Of a stretch of 64,000 nt of DNA, positions 54,181 to 64,000 are shown piece after piece. The DNA lies in contig MEHQ01003893.1 in assembly GCA_008828725.1 (NCBI GenBank), positions 62,001-126,000 of the forward strand, given 5' to 3'. Source of the stretch: Saccharina japonica. Its lineage: Eukaryota > Sar > Phaeophyceae > Laminariales > Laminariaceae. A program made the position numbers and the translations under genes. A model generated the notes under the pieces. The model had not been told where the DNA came from. It ran no database searches and saw only the letters and a program-made list of their open reading frames with translations. Numbering within the stretch: the stretch's first letter is position 1; each line of letters begins with the position of its first letter.

Positions 54181-54420
54181 CAAGAAGAAGAAAAAGTAGT
54201 TCGTATCAATACCTGTATTCGTACCGCCGCTCGCAGTTTGAGTACGGTACGTATATATACACCTGCGGCGACGTTGTGACAATGACTATTACGGGGGACC
54301 ATAATAAATGGGACCTACCGTACATACACAATCCTATATGTTTACCTATTTGCACAAACAGTAATTGATTTACCGTAATATTAACATCGATAACTCGCTA
54401 TATACGTTTCATTAATTGCC

Positions 54421-54571
54421 GCACCCAATATATTCGTTATCAACGCCAGCTCCTTTACCATACGACCGACGTAGGAGAACAGACTCACCAGAGTGTAGCT
54501 GTTGAGCGTCATGCAGAGCGACTGGATGGCCACGAACAGGGAGGGGGGTTTGCGCACGTCGTCTAGTAGCT
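54421..54571 (-). pseudogene. Conserved hydrophobic peptide fragment, copy 2
   Basis: Minus frame LLDDVRKPPSLFVAIQSL, CMTLNSYTLVSLFSYVGRMV, KELALITNILG. Aligns without gaps to 38701-38858. Confidence 0.4.
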
Positions 54572-54859
54572 ACACATACGACGTGTTAACTACAGTACGT
54601 AGATTGAACAAAACACGATCTTGGAGGTTATGATATCGGCAATTGTTTAGTGAAAAGGACCAACGAAAGGCTTACGACCGACATACTTAAAAACGTCATT
54701 TTCCAAGCCCGGGCAAACGCTTTAGAGTATCTATGACAGCTAGAGCTAAAGCGTTCGCAACGACAGCTTCGTGAACGGCACCATGGCAGCCCCTTGTCAC
54801 ATGGGCACGCCCTGCACACTAAGCGGGGCCTTACATGACCGCTCTCGGGCCTGTGTGCT

Positions 54860-55103
54860 GACGCGTGCTACGGTAGAGGTGGCACGTTTTGGCTAAATCG
54901 TTTTCTGAACGATCGGGCTCCTTAACCCAAATTCGTCGGACATTAATTTTTGTGACGAAATATGTTTCAGAGTATACTTCGGTCATAAGATTTATCATCC
55001 GGCAGCACTTTTACTTTCCTCCAAAATCATTTTTTCGGTGAGGTATGACGCTCCTTCAGTGAGCTCAGAAAACACATGGTGCACCTCTACCGTAGCAGGC
55101 GTC
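54860..55103. mobile_element. MITE family M, copy 2 (244 bp)
   Basis: Left GACGCGTGCTACGGTAGAGG, right CCTCTACCGTAGCAGGCGTC. TGCT flanks both sides (54856-54859, 55104-55107), and removal restores the TGTGTGCTGTTAG read in other block C copies. About 80% like 12899-13137. Confidence 0.8.
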
Positions 55104-55445
55104 TGCTGTTAGAACTTGTAATTAGGATAGGTATTCACGGCGTTTCGTTATCATTGCTATATTTCAAGCTTGACGTTGAGGGCATGGCCGGCGTTAATCG
55201 TAACGTGCACGAAAAACGTACATGTGGCTGTTTTTGAAGTTACCTCCTTCAGCAGGGAGTTCGGTGACAAGGCAATGGCTACATATTGTTTTGTTTCAAG
55301 GTGCTCTGCACTAACGGCAATTGTTCACGAAAAAGGACAAACGAAACGTTTCCGCCCGACGTACTCAGCACTGTCATTTCCCAAGCCCAGGAAAACGCTT
55401 TAGTGTCCCTATGACAACTAGAGTCAAAGCGTTCGCAAAGACAGC

Positions 55446-55658
55446 TTCGTAGACGGCACCATGGCAGCCCCTTGTCACATGTGCACCCCCTTCACATTAA
55501 GCGGGGCCTTACATGACCGCTCTCGGTCGTGTGTGCTGCTAGCATTTGTAATGTGGTTGGGTATTAACGGCGTTGTCGTATCATCGCTTTATTTCAAGCT
55601 TGACGTTGAGGGCATGACCGGCGTGAATCGTAACGTGAACGAAAAACGTACATGTTGA
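55446..55658 (+). other. Conserved-frame block C, example 1
   Basis: Open frame FVDGTMAAPCHMCTPFTLSG then ALHDRSRSCVLLAFV and LYFKLDVEGMTGVNRNVNEK. The same frame is open in diverged copies at 2350-2600, 41042-41347, 57166, 58581 and 62731, without indels over about 60 codons. Followed 20-50 bp later by the pyrimidine-rich GCCTCCTTCAGCAG, a good splice acceptor. Candidate exon of the repeated gene; domain not recognised. Confidence 0.35.
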
Positions 55659-57165
55659 TGTTTTTATAGTTGCCTCCTTCAGCAGGTATGTCGGTGACCT
55701 TGCAATGGCTACTTTAAGTTTCGTTTCAAGATGCTCTGCACTTCAACACTTGCGCGCACAAAACAAAGGCGACGTTCACAGGGCCTTTGGGGCGCCTCGA
55801 TACAAAATCAAGTAACCGTCTGTGCGTGGAGCACCACGACAGACCGCCGACGCAGAAGACGTCAATTTGCATAGTGGGTCATATTCCTGCACAAACGTGA
55901 ACGTCAAGGTAATCAAGGATCGATACATCAAATTGGCAAGCATATAGTTCCAAGGCCTTGTCTTCAACAGTGAAGTTCGCAACGCTATGGGCGTCTAAGT
56001 CACATAAACATACGTCAACATTACACACTGATGACACAGACTCGATAAGGGCCCTCCTGATTGCGAGCATTTGGAATACTGTATAAATACTTAGTTTAGA
56101 CAACCTGTTTGCGTCTAGCAAAGGGTATTGTTGCCCCGCATCCGACCAGCCATGTATTGCATCAAGAACGCTTGAGGTCCTGTCTTCAAGGATTGTGCGC
56201 AGTCGACGTCACCCAGTCCAAAGCCGCGTGAAGTTCGAAATGGCAGGTTAATATTGACGATGCCAGAGGTGCCATGCGCTGGACATGCATCGTTGTGGAC
56301 CGTGTTCGGTTTGGATCCTTGTTTATGGCACAGCGAACCCATGTATAAGAACCCATACCACGTGCGTTACGTTGAAAGTACCTCCCTCGACGTTATGGAT
56401 CCTTAGAAACCACAGGTGGACCTATACCGTGGCATGCGTTTCATAGTTCATGCACGGACAGCAATAGTTTTGCGGCATTCGTTTTGAATCATTTCAATGG
56501 TCATATTAACGAAAACGGTGCCTATAGATCGTCAGTATAATACACATTGGTTGTCGTACAGTGCCCTTGTGTTGAGAGCCTTCCGTAAACCGTGAAGGAT
56601 TTCATGGCAACTGGCTTGAGTAGTTAAATATATGACGGAATGTCACATCGAGTTCGTTGTATAGGTATACATGCTCGAGTCGATACTGTAACTAGGTTAA
56701 ATCAAACAAGAGTTTGGGGATTGTGAAATCCAAAGACGTTTGCCGAAAGGAACCAACGAAAAGCTTCCGCCGACACACTTAGCACTGTTATCTCCCAAGC
56801 ACAAACCGATGCTTCAGTGTTGCTACCAGAGGTGCCATGCGCTGGACATGCATCGTTGTGGACCGTGTTCGTTTTAGGGAGATTGTTTTCAGCACAGCAA
56901 ACTCATATATAAGAACCCACACCTCGTGGTTCTACGTTGAAAATACCAACGGTCTCCCACGCCGTTGAAGGTGGCCTTGTATCATTTACGAAATCGTTCG
57001 TCGAGCAAACCGTGCAATCTGTGGCGTTCAAACGGCGACATTCAACAGTTTGACCGACCAAGATATTTCGTCTGAAGTACCTAGCACTGTCACTTACCGA
57101 GTACAGGCAAACGCTTCAGTGTCCCTTTTATAACGCGAGTTTTTTACGTTCGCAACAACCCCTGT

Positions 57166-57411
57166 GTGGAGGACACCGTGGCAGCCCCTTCTTATATCTG
57201 CACGCCGTTCAAACTAGACGGGTCGATTAATGACCGACATCAGCCTTGCATAGATTCAACATTTTTAAACAGCATGGGTATTCAATGCGTTTTGGTATCA
57301 TTGCTGTATTTTGAGCTTGACGTTAAGGGCATGGCCGTCGTAAATCGTACCATAAACGCAAAGCCCAAGTGCATTTGCTTTTCTCATCACCTCCTCCGGC
57401 GTGTGGTGTAG
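57166..57411 (+). other. Conserved-frame block C, example 2
   Basis: Reads VAAPSYICTPFKLDGSINDR and LYFELDVKGMAVVNRTINAK. Against example 1 most hydrophobic positions are kept although about a third of the codons differ, with first- and second-position changes as frequent as third. That suggests past coding with relaxed constraint. The ATG of example 1 is GTG here, so it is not a start codon. Confidence 0.3.
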
Positions 57412-59734
57412 TTACCTTTCAGTAGGTACTAATGGTTTCGTTTTGAGATGCCCGGCATGACCGTAGTTGTGCTCACAAACAAATACGACCTCCACATGGC
57501 CGTTCGGGCGCCTTGGGTAGATAACTTACAAGCCGTCGATGCGTGGAGCATCACGACAGACCGCCAAAGCAGAAGACATAACTTTGCATAGTGGTACGTA
57601 ACGGGCCGCCGCTCACCTGTACGGGATAGTAGGCTTACCTTACATCGACAGCTTGGTGTCTATGGTATATTGTTTCTGATAGCAATATTCCTGCACAAAC
57701 AAGTGAACTTCATGGTAATCAAGAATCGGGAAATCAAATTGGCGAGCACATATTGTTCAAGGCCTTGTTTTCTACTGTGAGGATCGCAACGTTACTGGCG
57801 TCGATGTCACCTAACATGCGTACACACTGATGGCACAGACTCGATGAGTCCACAATACATACCGATTACACAGATTCGACGAGGGCCTTCCTGAATTCAA
57901 GCATTTCAGATAAGGTACGAATTCCCAGTTCAGACAACTCGCTTTCGTGTAGCCACGGATGTTGTTGGCCCACGACCAGACATGTATTGCACCCGAAACG
58001 CTTGCGGTCCCTTCTAGTGTTTTTCCCAGTCGACGTTACCCAGCTCAAAGCTACGTGAAATACGACGGGCAATCATATTATGACGAAGCCAAGGAGACAT
58101 CGAGTTCTTAAAATCGAGTCTGTCTTCAAAATCATAGGTGCACCTTTACGATGGCATGCGTTTATAGGTAATCTACGGGCAGCAAGTGTTTTGCGACAAT
58201 GTTTTAGCGAAATTGTTATTGGGCACATAAACGAAACCGGTATGAATCCTCGAGGTAATTTACAGTGACTGCGGTGCATTGCCCTTTCTTATCGAGCTTT
58301 TCGAAGGCAGTTAAGGGTTTCACGGGTCACTGGCTTAGGTAGTTTCACCTATCACGGAAAGTCACATGCCGTTTGTTGTATAGCTATAAATGCTCAGTCG
58401 ATATTTTATCTGAAATGAGCGAAACACGATTTCGGAGGTTGTGATATCGGAAGGTGTTTGGCGAAAGAGACCAAGGAAGGGATTCCGTCCAAAGTATATA
58501 GTAAGCACAGGCAAACGCTTCAGAAACCCTATGACAACTAGAGTTCAAGCGTTCGCAAGGATAGCTTTGTTGTTGGCACCATGGTAGGACCTTTTTACAT
58601 GTGCAGGCCCTTCACACCAAGGGGGGCCTTAAACAATCATCCTCGGGCTTGTGTGATTATAGCATTTGTTAACATGATCAATTTGGTTTCATCGCTGAAT
58701 TTCCAGCATGACTTCGAGGGCATGACCGGCGCGCATCGTAACATAATCATACCCAAATTTAGTGTTTTTCAAATTTCCTTCTTCAGCCGGTCGTTCGGTA
58801 ACGATCCAATAGCCACTATTGGTTACTCTTGAGATGCTTGGCCCTACCGTGGTTGGGCTCACAAACGACGGCAACCTCCACAAAGACGTTGGCAACCTCG
58901 ATTATAAATACTAGAAACCGGCTGTGCGTGCAGCACCACCATGAACCCCCAAAGCAGAAGACGGCAATGTTCGGAGTGGTACGTAACGGACCGCCATTCA
59001 CCTGTATGGGCTTGTAGGCTTACGGTACATCAACTACTCGGTTTGTATGGTATATTTGTCTAATACCATGTTTCCTGGACAAAGATGAGCGTGAAGGTAA
59101 TCAACAATCGAGAATAAAATTTGCCAGCATATCCTACTAAAGCCATGTTTCCTACCGTGAGGATCCCAACCCTGCGGGCATCGATGTCATCCAAAATGCG
59201 TCCACCTTACTCATTGATGATGCAGAATAGATGAGCGCCTATCTGACTCGAAGCGTTCCAAACAAGGTACAAAAGCCTAGTTCAGACAACGCATTGGCAT
59301 TTAGCCACGGATATTGTTGGCCCCGAGATCGACAAGCCGTGTATTTCAACTGTCACATTTACGGCCCTCTGTACGAGTGTATTTCCCATTCGGGGTCACC
59401 TAGCCCAACGCCACGCGAAAAGCGACGAACGGCATAAACATGACGGTAACCAGGGGTGCTATGCGCTGTGGGATGTATTACAGCGGTTCCATGTGCGTTT
59501 TAGGACTATCGTTCATGCCCCAACAATCTCATGTACAGGTGGCCACGCCTCGTGATGACGTGTTGTAAAATCCAACTAGGCCCGTCGCCGTTACAGGCAC
59601 CCTTGTAACTTTATTGAAATAGTGCAACAAGCAAAGTGTTAAATCTGTGACATTCGAACCCCGATCTTCAACTATTAGTTCAATGATGCGCTCTGTTTGT
59701 TCCTCACACATGCCCACATCAATATGGTCCTCAG

Positions 59735-59863
59735 ATGGGAGGTCTGATTTTGAAGACAGGCTCTAGGGACGGAGCGGTGTTGATGACGGCGGCAAAACAT
59801 GGGAAAATCGAGTTATTCAAGGAGGTGGTCACCTGCGTGAAGAAGCAGTTATCATTGGAGCAG
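59735..59863 (+). CDS. Ankyrin-like exon, copy 10
   Basis: ATG after CTCAG. Head MGGLILKTGSRDGA, then VLMTAAKHGKIELFKEVV and TCVKKQLSLEQ, donor CAG|GTGCGT. Close to the family consensus; helix 2 is unusually lysine-rich. Confidence 0.75.
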
Positions 59864-61803
59864 GTGCGTGTAAATCATCCATTTGTTCGATTAAACTACC
59901 CCTAGCTAAGTAACGGGAAGGGCATAGTGGAGCATTCTCACAACGGGTTCTACGATTGTACATCGTCGGACGGAAAGCATCGCATTAATTGCGGTACCTT
60001 ATCGGCCAACCGAGTTCAGACTGAGCTTGCTCCTTAATTAAACCTCGTTGGGAATACAAGTGGTGTTTGCACTATTTTTCGTGATAGGCCTACGGTATGG
60101 GACTGTTAATCGCGCGCACGTTCAGCGTTTATCAAAATCCGGTGTTGGGTATTGTAAACTGGTAGAGCTTTTTCGGTATGGATCTTTAGAAATCATACGT
60201 GCTCCCTTACCGTGGCATGCGTTTCATAGTTCATGCACGGACAGCAGGTATCTTGCGAATTTTGTTTTGCAACTGTTTTAGGGGCTTATATGCATAGACC
60301 GACAGTGTATTACACAGTGGCTGTGGTATATTGCCCGTGTGGTTCCAGCTTTTCGAACACCTTGAACGATTTCATGGGCCACAGGTATAAGTAGTTTGAT
60401 ATATCGCGGAATGTCACATGCCGTTTGTTGTATAGCTATAAATGCTTAGTCGATATTTTATCCAAAATGATCGAAACACGATTTGGAGATTGTGATATCG
60501 GAACGTGTTTGGCGAAAAGGATCCCACAAAGGGCTTCCGTCTGAAATATACAGCACTGTCATGTGCCATGCACAGGCAAACGCTTCAGACTCCCTTGGAC
60601 AAGTAGAGCCAGGATTTCGCAAGGTTAGCTTCGTCGAGGGCACCACGGCAGGACCTTGTTACATGTACAGGCCCTTCACACCAAGCGGGTCACCCTTGGG
60701 CTTGTGTGGTTATGTAATTTGTGAACATGATTGGTATGCACGGCGTTTTGTTGTCGTCGCTGTATTTCCAGCTTGACGTTAGGGCCATGACCGGCGGGCA
60801 TCGTAACATCAACAGTCGTAAATGTACTTGTTTTGCTATTTACCTCCTTCGCCAGGTTGTTCGGTGGCCATGCAATAGGTATTAAAAATTACATTTCGGG
60901 TTGCCTGGCATTACCGTGGTTGCGCTTACAAACGATAGCGACGTCCACAGGGGCTTTCAGCCACCTTAAATACAAAACCTGCAAACTGATTGTGCGTGAA
61001 GCACGACAACAAACCCCCAAAGCAGAAGACGGCAACTTTCAGAGGGGTATGTGATGAACCGACGCTCACCTGTACGGGCGTGTAGGCTTACGGTACACCA
61101 ACAACTCGTTGTTGATGGTGTATGTGTCAGATGGAAAATTCCCTGGACAAGCATGAGCGTCAAGGTAGTCAAGAATCGAAACTTCAAATTGGCAAGCATA
61201 TTATAGAAAAGGCTTGTTTCCCACCATGAGGATCCTAACGCCACGGGCATCGATGTTATCCAAAACTGTGTACACCTTACATATTGATGACGCAGATTAC
61301 ATGAACGCCTTTCTGATTTCAAGCGTTCCAAACAAGGGAGAAATGCCTAGTTCAGACAACTCGTTAGCGTCTATCCACAGATGTTGTTGGCGCCAAGTTA
61401 GACAAACCGTGTACTGCAACCGAACCGCTTGCGGTACTCTGTGCAAGTGGTTTGGTCATTCGGCGTTACCTAGGCCAAAGCTACGCGAAACACGATGTAC
61501 AGAAATATTAGGTCGAACCCAGGGGTGCCATGCGCTGTGGGATGCATTGTTGCGGACCCGTGTTCGCGTTTGGAAATTCGTTTATTGAACAGCATTGTCA
61601 TATGTAGACACCGACACCTCGCGGTGACATGTTGCAATTACCAACGACCCCCCTCGCCGTTGAAGGTACCCTTGTATCTTTTACGACACCGTGTAACAAG
61701 CTAATAATTATAACTCTGACGTTTCAACCGCGACTTTCATTTAATTGTCTCATGACGCGCTCTGTTTGTTCATCACGCTTGCCTACATCAATATCGCCGT
61801 AAG

Positions 61804-61932
61804 ATGGGACGACTGATTGTCGAGAAAAACGACTTGGACGAATCGGTGTGGACGACGGCGATAAAACATACAGACATCGAGTTCCTCAGGGAGGTGATGA
61901 CCTGCATGCAGAAATATTCAACACCGGAGAAG
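61804..61932 (+). CDS. Ankyrin-like exon, copy 11
   Basis: ATG after GTAAG. Head MGRLIVEKNDLDES, then VWTTAIKHTDIEFLREVM and TCMQKYSTPEK, donor AAG|GTGCGT. The ankyrin turn glycine is Thr and the AA pair is AI, the most deviant helix 1 of the set. Frame intact. Confidence 0.65.
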
Positions 61933-62715
61933 GTGCGTGTGAATCAGCCATTATGTTTGGTTGGACTTCCACTAGCTAAGTGACGGGGGGGGGGATGGTG
62001 GAGTCTTTTCATGACGTGTGCTACGATTGCGCATCGTCGGACGGCAAGCATCGCAATACAAGGGTAGGTGCTTATCGGCCAACATAGTTCAGACTGAGCT
62101 GGCTCCTTGACCAAACATCGTTGGGAATACAGTTTGTGTTGGCCCATTTTTCCGTGGTATACCTAAGATATGGGACTGTCAACCGCGCGCACTCGCAGCG
62201 TTTCTGATGATCAGGTTTTGGGTAAGGTGAACTGGAAGGAATGTTCAGGTAGGTATCCTCAGAATTCATACTTGCACCCTTACCGTGACATGCGTTTCAT
62301 GGTTGTTGCACGGAAAGCGGGTGGTTTGCTACATTGGTTTTGCAAACCTTTCATGGGCATATAAGCCAAACCGGTATATATCGTCAGTTCAATACACAGC
62401 AGTGGGTGTGGTACATTGCCATTGTGGATCGAGATACTGGGTAGACTTGAAGGGTGTCATGGGCCACTGGCTTAAGTAGTTTGATATATCACGGAATGTC
62501 ACATCCCGTTTGTATTATAGCTCAAATTGATCAGTCGATAGTTTGGCTAAAATGACCGAAACACGGATTTGGAAATTGTGACATCGAAAGGTGTTTGGCG
62601 AAAAGGACCAAAGAAGGGCTTCTGTCTGAAATATATTGCACTGTAGTTTCCCAATCACCGGCAGACGCTTCATAATCCCTATGACAACTCGAGCTGAAGC
62701 GTTGGTAAGAACAGC

Positions 62716-62910
62716 TTCGTTGAGGGCACCATGGCTGGACCTTGTTACATGTGCAGGCCCTTCACATCAAGCGGGGCCTTAAATGACCACCGTCGGGCTT
62801 GTGTGCTTATATTATTTTTTAACATGATCGTTTTCGTGTCATCGCTATATTTTCAGAATGACGTTGAGGGCATGACCGACGCGAATCGTATCATAATCAT
62901 AGGTGATGGT
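62716..62910 (+). other. Conserved-frame block C, example 3
   Basis: Reads TMAGPCYMCRPFTSSGALND and LYFQNDVEGMTDANRIIIIG. Close to 58581 (TPRGALNNHPRACVIIAF). A short in-frame deletion removes the GIHG part found in example 1, which respects the frame. Confidence 0.3.
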
Positions 62911-63842
62911 ACGTGTTTTTCAAATTACCTCCTTCCGCAGGTCGTTCGGTCAATATACAATAGGTACCAGCTCTTTCGTTTGGAGATGTTCGGCACTACC
63001 GTGGGTGCGCTCACAAACGACGACGACGTCAACAGGGCCTTTCAAGCACCTCGACTTTATTATACCGGCAAAACGTGTGTGCGTGCAGCACCATGATAGA
63101 CACCAGAGATGTAAACACGGGCGTTGGACAAATCGCCACTCACGTGTCCAGCGTCGTATTTTAATAATGTGTGCAACACTCGCTTGTCGTGATCTCTATG
63201 TGCGATCCCTCCCTGTCTCGCCCGATTTGAGGTGCACATTGCAAAAAAACTGTAGAAGACGAAACCACACTGTGTCTATAATAGTCGTATAAACCGTGTG
63301 CGGCTACTACCGTTGTGGTACTGTACGAGGTTGATAAATAGGTTGTATTATGCGGACCTGATCTGGACTACTCAATCTGCTAGGATAGACTGGCACGATG
63401 CACCTACAATAGTATAATCGTACTTTTCGAAACATACGTATTTATGCGAAGTCGCTCGTACTACCACCCGCCACCCGAAATAGCTTTAAGCTGGTGTCCA
63501 AGAGTTCGCTGACTCGCTCATCCGTTCGTCTAACCAGTCATATCGGAATTTTCCACTGATAAATGATACGGAAACACATTGCATCGCCGACTCAAGGCAC
63601 GATGGCATTGAAAACCTACCGTACGCCTGAATTGTATTACCATATTCGATGTATGTTCCTCCTGTACAGATATCGACATATTTCTTGACATATCAGACAT
63701 CGCCCTACGAGTGTTGGAGAGGTTGCGCAAGCGTCAAATGAAGCAGACTTGGTCCACCCGTTAGGGCGCATTATTGACATCCTTTGTGCACAAATGTTGA
63801 AAAAACCACAATCGTGCGTTTGTTCCTTCGACGGGTTGGTAG

Positions 63843-63965
63843 GTGCAAGACCTATTGCTCGGGGAGGCTGCACGTGGTGCATGGTTTGGAGCGGTGCGAC
63901 GTGTCGACGACAGCTTCTTCGCGGCGATTACTAGCTACTTGGAGGAGATTCTGTCCAGCGAGCAG
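63843..63965 (+). CDS. Ankyrin-like exon, copy 12 (123 bp)
   Basis: GTG after GGTAG; 41 codons, two fewer than the rest. Head VQDLLLGEAARGAW, then FGAVRRVDDSFFAAIT and SYLEEILSSEQ, donor CAG|GTACGA. The AA-x2-G of helix 1 is replaced by AVRRVDD. Either a diverged repeat or a different helical repeat at the array's edge. Confidence 0.5.
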
Positions 63966-64000
63966 GTACGACTAACCAGTGGCGGCGGATCACTAAGAAC

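Larger units (their letters stand above)
54575..63842 (+). repeat. Array segment 7
   Basis: Longest uninterrupted stretch of units. The region 54590-58560 is rearranged: block C occurs at 55446 and 57166, block D/E at 55690-56110, and no ankyrin exon is seen. From 58560 the units are regular, with exons at 59735 and 61804 (2069 bp apart). The MITE at 54860 splits a block C. Confidence 0.75.

Noticed and set aside
5855..62364. Frame CMRFxVxAR...GLLHxF after each ankyrin exon as a definite exon
   Set aside because: Two alternative + frames are equally open in different units (HPYRGMRFIV and LPWHAFHSKC), so neither can be chosen without codon-level analysis.
1..64000. Bacterial or viral origin
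   Set aside because: No operon-like ORFs, no ribosome binding pattern, no capsid or replication genes; splice-like borders, LTR, LINE and SINE-like elements indicate a eukaryotic nuclear genome.

Overview
This is a eukaryotic nuclear window dominated by repeats. There is no prokaryotic gene packing and no long ORF: the longest is 214 codons, on the minus strand at 37794-38438. The evidence for a eukaryote is splice-like borders around a recurring 129-bp exon, an LTR retrotransposon, degraded non-LTR reverse transcriptase, several families of terminal-inverted-repeat (TIR) elements, a tRNA-headed SINE-like element with an A tail, minisatellites and satellite-like modules. I cannot fix the lineage. 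The style, with one protein repeat per exon in tandem arrays and frequent TACTCG hexamers, would fit a stramenopile such as a brown alga or diatom, but that is a weak guess. I saw no rRNA gene, intact tRNA gene or CRISPR array.

The backbone is a degenerate tandem array of roughly 2-kb units, all on the + strand. It occupies about 1.8-7.2, 8.7-13.3, 19.2-22.15, 22.7-26.3, 38.9-43.7, 45.7-48.0 and 54.6-64.0 kb. Twelve copies of one ankyrin-repeat-like exon are recognisable, starting at 5400, 9474, 11121, 21417, 22825, 25598, 40192, 42150, 47420, 59735, 61804 and 63843. Eleven are exactly 129 bp (43 codons). All are preceded by AG, and all are followed by a GTGCGT- or GTACGT-like donor without phase change. 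The first 15 or so codons vary strongly between copies, while the ankyrin helices are conserved. Between exons, other blocks also keep one reading frame over very diverged copies; they may be further exons or relics.

The array is interrupted by three copies of a ~0.7-1.4 kb 'block B' (7.3, 17.8 and 43.7 kb) and by two copies of a large composite block. Composite block A is 26.3-38.86 kb and composite block B is 48.0-54.6 kb. Both carry GC-rich ~200-bp satellite modules, a broken minus-strand non-LTR retrotransposon, dispersed tail repeats and a conserved minus-strand hydrophobic peptide fragment. Comparing the two blocks shows insertions with their empty sites: a 4373-bp LTR retrotransposon with 554-bp LTRs and a TACAC target duplication (28229-32601), a 316-bp TIR element, a 519-bp hAT-like element, a TTAA-flanked 310-bp insert and a 1.3-kb element carrying the longest ORF.

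Other mobile DNA includes a 547-bp element with perfect 25-bp TIRs (4076-4622), a 775-bp hAT-like element (19262-20036) later copied by a ~4.18-kb tandem duplication that breaks inside it, and a 239-244 bp MITE family with 4-bp target duplications (12899-13137 and 54860-55103). The most interesting system is the ankyrin-exon array. It looks like a modular gene, or a reservoir of exchangeable exons, with a hypervariable segment at the start of each exon. Whether it is transcribed and spliced cannot be told from sequence alone.
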